Positions 5,211 to 8,487 of a stretch of 8,487 nucleotides of DNA are shown here, in pieces. The position numbers and the translations under genes are program-made. Within the stretch, counting starts at the first letter, position 1; every line of letters begins with the position of its first letter. The notes under the pieces were generated by a model. That model saw only the letters and a list, made by a program, of their open reading frames with translations, was not told where the DNA came from and searched no databases. The stretch lies in the NCBI GenBank assembly GCA_015055785.1, contig SVHQ01000065.1:1-8487 (forward strand), written 5' to 3'. Source of the DNA: Clostridiales bacterium (GTDB lineage Bacteria; Bacillota_A; Clostridia; Christensenellales; Borkfalkiaceae).

Positions 5211-7454
5211 ATGTTAGAAATTCTCGCGCCTGCAGGCAGTTTTGAATGTGCGCTTGCAGGGATTAACAATGGTGCAAACGCTATATATTTAGGATTGGCG
5301 TCCTCATTTTCTGCTCGTCAAGGGGCTGAAAATTTTGATGAAACAGCTTTTCGTGATATTTTACGAAGAGCGCATTTGTGCGGTGTAAAAGTATATGTAG
5401 CGTTGAATACTTTGGTGAAAGCGGGGACTCATGAATTTGAAAATTTTCTAAAAGATGCTTTGTTTGCATGGAATGAAGGGGCTGACGCTTTGATATTACA
5501 AGACGTGTTCCTTGGAAAACTTCTTCATGAGGTATATCCTGAAATCGTTTTACATTTGAGTACACAAGCAGGTGTTTGCAATGTGGAAGGTGCTAAATTT
5601 GCCAAGGAATGCGGTTTTACGCGCGTGATTTTAGCAAGAGAAACGCCACTTTTAGAGATAGGAAAAATAGCGCAAATTCTTGAAACGGAAGTGTTTGTTC
5701 AAGGAGCGCTGTGTACGTGCTTTTCTGGACAATGTTATTTTTCCTCTTTTGCAGGCGGTAATAGCGGCAATCGTGGCAGATGTAAACAACCTTGCCGTAA
5801 ATTATATTCCTATAATCGAAAAGGTTATGAGGATAAGGCTTATGCGCTTTCATTGTCCGATTTAAGCGTCGGAGAAAATATACAAAAATTAATTGAATGC
5901 GGCGTGGTATCCTTTAAAATTGAAGGCAGAATGAGAAGAGCGGAATACGTTGCTGCTGCTGTGCGCTATTATCGTAGCCTTTTAGAGGAAACGGAGGGGG
6001 CATGTACGGCTTTATCCAATTTAAAGCGCACGTACAATCGCGGAAATTACACCAAAGGTCTTGCGTTTGGGCAGGACAAGCGATTTTTATCCACAGCAAT
6101 ACAAGGTCACTTGGGTGAAAAAGTAGGTGTTGTAAAAGTGATAAATGCTAAATATTTTGTTGAAAGCATTTTAAAACCTGAAAAGGGTGACGCTTTTAAA
6201 ATTTTGAGAGAAGGGAAAGAAGTAGGCGGTGCTTTCTATGCAAAAACGGAAACGCGCGGTTTTGTTATCACTTCAAAAATACGTCTTAAAAATGGTGATG
6301 CTGTATTTATCACGACCGATAACGCCTTAAATAAGCGTTTATCATCCCATGAATACAAACGAAAGGTTGGGATTGAATTATTTTTTACAGAAGGTGAAAA
6401 AGCGGTTGCTTTATGGAATGGAAAGAGCATTGAAAGCGATAATTGTTTGCAAACAGCACAAAAATGTTCGTTGACAAAAGAGGAGATATATAATTCTTTT
6501 ATGAAAACGGACGGTTTGCCAATTGCGGTTGACGTGTCAACGCTTACATTAAACGGGAATATTTTTATTCCTAAATCGGAGTTGAATGCTTTTAGAAGAA
6601 AGGTATTTTCAACAATCGTAGACGAGTTTACCAATACAAACCGCACACCGTTGTCTATCGAAATGCTGCTCTCTAACAAGGATAAGTGGATAACGGATAG
6701 ACAAGAAAAAATAAGCAATGGTAAAACGGCAGTGTTGGCGGAGGATTTTCAAGACGTACAAACAGATGTTGCTATTTATAAATGGAATAATTTATCACAG
6801 CTTCCGCCGGAAAACTTTATAAAGGGTAATTTTGAAAAATATATTTATTATCCTGCATTTTTGACGGGTGATGACATAGAAAAAATAGCCGAATACTGCG
6901 AGAAATATCATTTGAATGGTATTTACGCGGACAATTATGGCGGTATGACCTTTGCAAAAGAACACAACGTAAAAGTTTTTGCAGGGACAGGCTTTAATAT
7001 CACCAACGAATACACGTTGAATATCCTTTTATCTTATCCTTATTTGTCCTATTTTGCCATATCCAAAGAGCTTAACGAGCGAGAATGTCAGGCTTTGTCA
7101 GACAAGAGAGGGTTTGTTTTAGCCTTTGGTGATATCAAAATTATGGATCTTTGCTATTGTCCTTTCGAAAAGACGTGCAAAAACTGCGATAAACGGCCTA
7201 TTTATCAATTGACGGACGAAAGCGGCAGAGTTTTTCCTGTTCGAAGATATCAAGACGTGCACGGTGCGTGTAGATTTGAAGTGTTTAACTGTGCATCACT
7301 TATAGGTCTTGGAATAAAAGGCGTAGGGAAATTGATAGATTTAACACTTGTTGAGAATAGAGCGGCAGCGATTGCCGCGCAGGATAAGGAAGAAGAACAG
7401 AAAAACATATTTAAAAATTATACGTCTGGGCATTTTAAACGAGGCGTTTTATAA
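5211..7454 (+). CDS. Long U32-family protein with DUF3656-like middle region, RlhA type (probable Fe-S RNA hydroxylase)
   Basis: The 747-residue protein begins with a U32 (collagenase-like) TIM-barrel domain: LEILAPAGSFECAL (2-15), YVALNTLVK (62-70), LHLSTQAGVCN (114-124) and FVQGALC (162-168). The signature cysteines C168, C175, C191 and C195 have the C-x6-C-x15-C-x3-C form seen in TrhP and RlhA, followed by SFKIEGRMRRAEYVAAAVRYYR (234-255). The middle part (about 300-480) fits the DUF3656 region. A C-terminal region adds LCYCPFEKTCKNC (647-659) plus Cys687 and Cys694. Family knowledge: E. coli RlhA, which has the U32 plus DUF3656 layout, is needed for 5-hydroxycytidine at 23S rRNA C2501, while TrhP acts on tRNA U34. 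The peptidase label comes from older work on other members. I infer RNA hydroxylation here; the substrate is not shown. There is no signal peptide, so it is cytoplasmic. It is 13 bases after hprK and 12 before mutS2. Confidence 0.85.
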   Translation: MLEILAPAGSFECALAGINNGANAIYLGLASSFSARQGAENFDETAFRDILRRAHLCGVKVYVALNTLVKAGTHEFENFLKDALFAWNEGADALILQDVFLGKLLHEVYPEIVLHLSTQAGVCNVEGAKFAKECGFTRVILARETPLLEIGKIAQILETEVFVQGALCTCFSGQCYFSSFAGGNSGNRGRCKQPCRKLYSYNRKGYEDKAYALSLSDLSVGENIQKLIECGVVSFKIEGRMRRAEYVAAAVRYYRSLLEETEGACTALSNLKRTYNRGNYTKGLAFGQDKRFLSTAIQGHLGEKVGVVKVINAKYFVESILKPEKGDAFKILREGKEVGGAFYAKTETRGFVITSKIRLKNGDAVFITTDNALNKRLSSHEYKRKVGIELFFTEGEKAVALWNGKSIESDNCLQTAQKCSLTKEEIYNSFMKTDGLPIAVDVSTLTLNGNIFIPKSELNAFRRKVFSTIVDEFTNTNRTPLSIEMLLSNKDKWITDRQEKISNGKTAVLAEDFQDVQTDVAIYKWNNLSQLPPENFIKGNFEKYIYYPAFLTGDDIEKIAEYCEKYHLNGIYADNYGGMTFAKEHNVKVFAGTGFNITNEYTLNILLSYPYLSYFAISKELNERECQALSDKRGFVLAFGDIKIMDLCYCPFEKTCKNCDKRPIYQLTDESGRVFPVRRYQDVHGACRFEVFNCASLIGLGIKGVGKLIDLTLVENRAAAIAAQDKEEEQKNIFKNYTSGHFKRGVL

Positions 7455-7466
7455 GAGAATTACAAG

Positions 7467-8487
7467 ATGAATACACGAGCTATTGAAAAAACCGAATTAA
7501 ATAAGATTTTATCTAACGTAGCGGAATACGCTGTATTGGATACAAGTAAAACGTCTTTGACAAATTTTAAGCCGTTTGAAAATCTTTCAGAAGTGAAGAA
7601 GAGTTTAGAAAAAACAGCGGAATGCGTAACGTTATTGTTCACGCATGGCGTTGGGAAAATAGAGTATTTTTCATCCCTTTCTGATGAGATTGGACGTGCT
7701 AAAAAGGGTTCTACACTTTCGTGCGGTGAATTGTTGACGTTAGGTGGAGTATTGCGTTCGGTTCGAATTACATATACGGGGATATCCTCGATAAATGACG
7801 AAGAGATTAAATTGATGAAGCAGCTTGCCGATAATTTATATTTCGATCAGAATTTAGAAGATGATATTACGACAAAAATTTTAAACGACACCGAATTAAG
7901 CGATTATGCCAGCGATAAACTTTATACGATTCGCCGAGAAATCCGAATGTTAAATGAACGTATTCGCGTTCGTCTTTCCGAATATTTAACGGGTGAAGAA
8001 GGTAAGTATTTGCAAGATGCAATCGTCACCATGCGTGATAATCGTTACGTTTTGCCCGTTCGTGCAGAATATAAACGTAATATTAAAGGTTTTATTCACG
8101 ATCGTTCGGCAAGCGGTGCAACTTTCTTTATCGAACCAGAAGAAGTTCTTGAAATGAATAACGAGCTTCGTTCTTTGGCAATTGACGAAAAAGAGGAAGT
8201 GGAGCGTATTTTAAGTGAACTTTCACGCCGAATTGGCTTGCTTGCTGATGAATTGATTTTGGATTTGGAAGTTTTACAAGAAATCGACGAATACTATGCG
8301 CGTGCAGAATATGCCTATAAACATTCGGCTATAAAACCACAAATCAATGATGAGGGAATTATATCGATTGATCAAGGCAGACATCCATTAATCGACCGTA
8401 AAAAAGTCGTTCCCGTTAGCTTGTCCTTAGGGAAAGATTATCGGTTTTTATTAATCAGCGGTCCAAACACGGGCGGTAAGACGGTTA
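7467..8487 (+). CDS. mutS2: Endonuclease MutS2, N-terminal 340 residues (cut by window end)
   Basis: The first 340 codons of mutS2 run off the right edge just after the Walker A motif GPNTGGKT (332-339). The N-terminus TRAIEKTELNKIL is the usual start region. The core includes YLQDAIVTMRDNRYVLPVRAEY, GFIHDRSASGATFFIEPEEVLEMNNELR and GRHPLID, all hallmarks of the family, with the long-helix lever region between them. MutS2 lacks the mismatch-recognition domain of MutS, consistent with the ATPase motif arriving this early. The C-terminal Smr nuclease domain, if present, lies beyond the window. Known roles are suppression of recombination in Helicobacter and splitting of collided ribosomes in Bacillus. 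The ATG at 7467 follows the U32 stop by 12 bases with only a weak purine-rich SD (AAGAGAA, 7453-7459), so translation may be partly coupled. U32 next to mutS2 is a familiar clostridial pairing (from memory). Confidence 0.95.
   Translation, partial: MNTRAIEKTELNKILSNVAEYAVLDTSKTSLTNFKPFENLSEVKKSLEKTAECVTLLFTHGVGKIEYFSSLSDEIGRAKKGSTLSCGELLTLGGVLRSVRITYTGISSINDEEIKLMKQLADNLYFDQNLEDDITTKILNDTELSDYASDKLYTIRREIRMLNERIRVRLSEYLTGEEGKYLQDAIVTMRDNRYVLPVRAEYKRNIKGFIHDRSASGATFFIEPEEVLEMNNELRSLAIDEKEEVERILSELSRRIGLLADELILDLEVLQEIDEYYARAEYAYKHSAIKPQINDEGIISIDQGRHPLIDRKKVVPVSLSLGKDYRFLLISGPNTGGKTV

Noticed and set aside
6471..6503. Internal promoter or start in the U32 gene (TTGACA, TATAAT, AGGAG, in-frame ATG 6501)
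   Set aside because: The -35 to -10 spacer is only 12 bases and the AGGAG to ATG gap is 15, both outside working ranges; the segment falls within continuous protein sequence.
6236..6718. 160-codon open frame on the minus strand
   Set aside because: It lies wholly opposite the U32 gene, resembles no family I recognise, and its openness follows from the codon pattern of the + strand gene.
1..8487. Mobile elements, CRISPR arrays, tRNA or rRNA genes, defence or toxin systems
   Set aside because: No transposase or integrase motifs, no regularly spaced repeats, no RNA gene signatures, and almost all of the sequence is accounted for by recognised housekeeping genes.

Overview
The window is an AT-rich stretch of chromosome with every supported gene on the + strand. 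It most likely comes from a low-GC Firmicute of the Clostridia type. The grounds are a bifunctional HPr kinase/phosphorylase (largely a Firmicutes trait among Gram-positives), strong AAGGAG/GGAGG ribosome binding sites, a MutS2 gene directly after a long U32-family gene, and very tight gene spacing. The genus cannot be fixed from the sequence alone. No mobile element, CRISPR array, tRNA, rRNA or toxin system was seen; most of the region reads as housekeeping DNA.

Layout. (1) Positions 1-1019 hold the 3' end of a copper-type P1B-ATPase whose last 69 codons form a heavy-metal-associated (HMA) domain that looks like a free CopZ chaperone. That domain begins with its own Met and a Shine-Dalgarno-like sequence. 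(2) Positions 1020-1138 are a regulatory gap with an extended -10 promoter and several short repeats. (3) Positions 1139-1477 encode a small ArsR/SmtB-type repressor whose usual metal ligands are only partly kept. (4) Positions 1478-1623 contain a good sigma-A-type promoter and an AU-rich leader. (5) From 1624 to the window end there is a compact run of five genes: uvrC, a Cof-type HAD phosphatase, hprK, a long U32/DUF3656 protein of RlhA type, and the first 340 codons of mutS2. The gaps between them are 1, 3, 13 and 12 bases.

How the genes fit together. The copper pump and the ArsR regulator suggest a metal-response corner, although the regulator's metal and targets are not shown. The five-gene run looks like one operon driven from the promoter at 1501-1529. 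It would combine nucleotide excision repair (UvrC), a small-molecule phosphatase, the sensor kinase of carbon catabolite repression (HprK), a probable Fe-S RNA-hydroxylating enzyme annotated by habit as a peptidase, and MutS2, which acts on recombination intermediates or stalled ribosomes.

No wholly new system was identified. The points most worth checking are a possible two-product copA gene (pump plus free chaperone), the altered sensor site of the ArsR protein, an 11-base sequence shared by the arsR promoter and the uvrC start region, and a second cysteine cluster at the C-terminus of the U32 protein.
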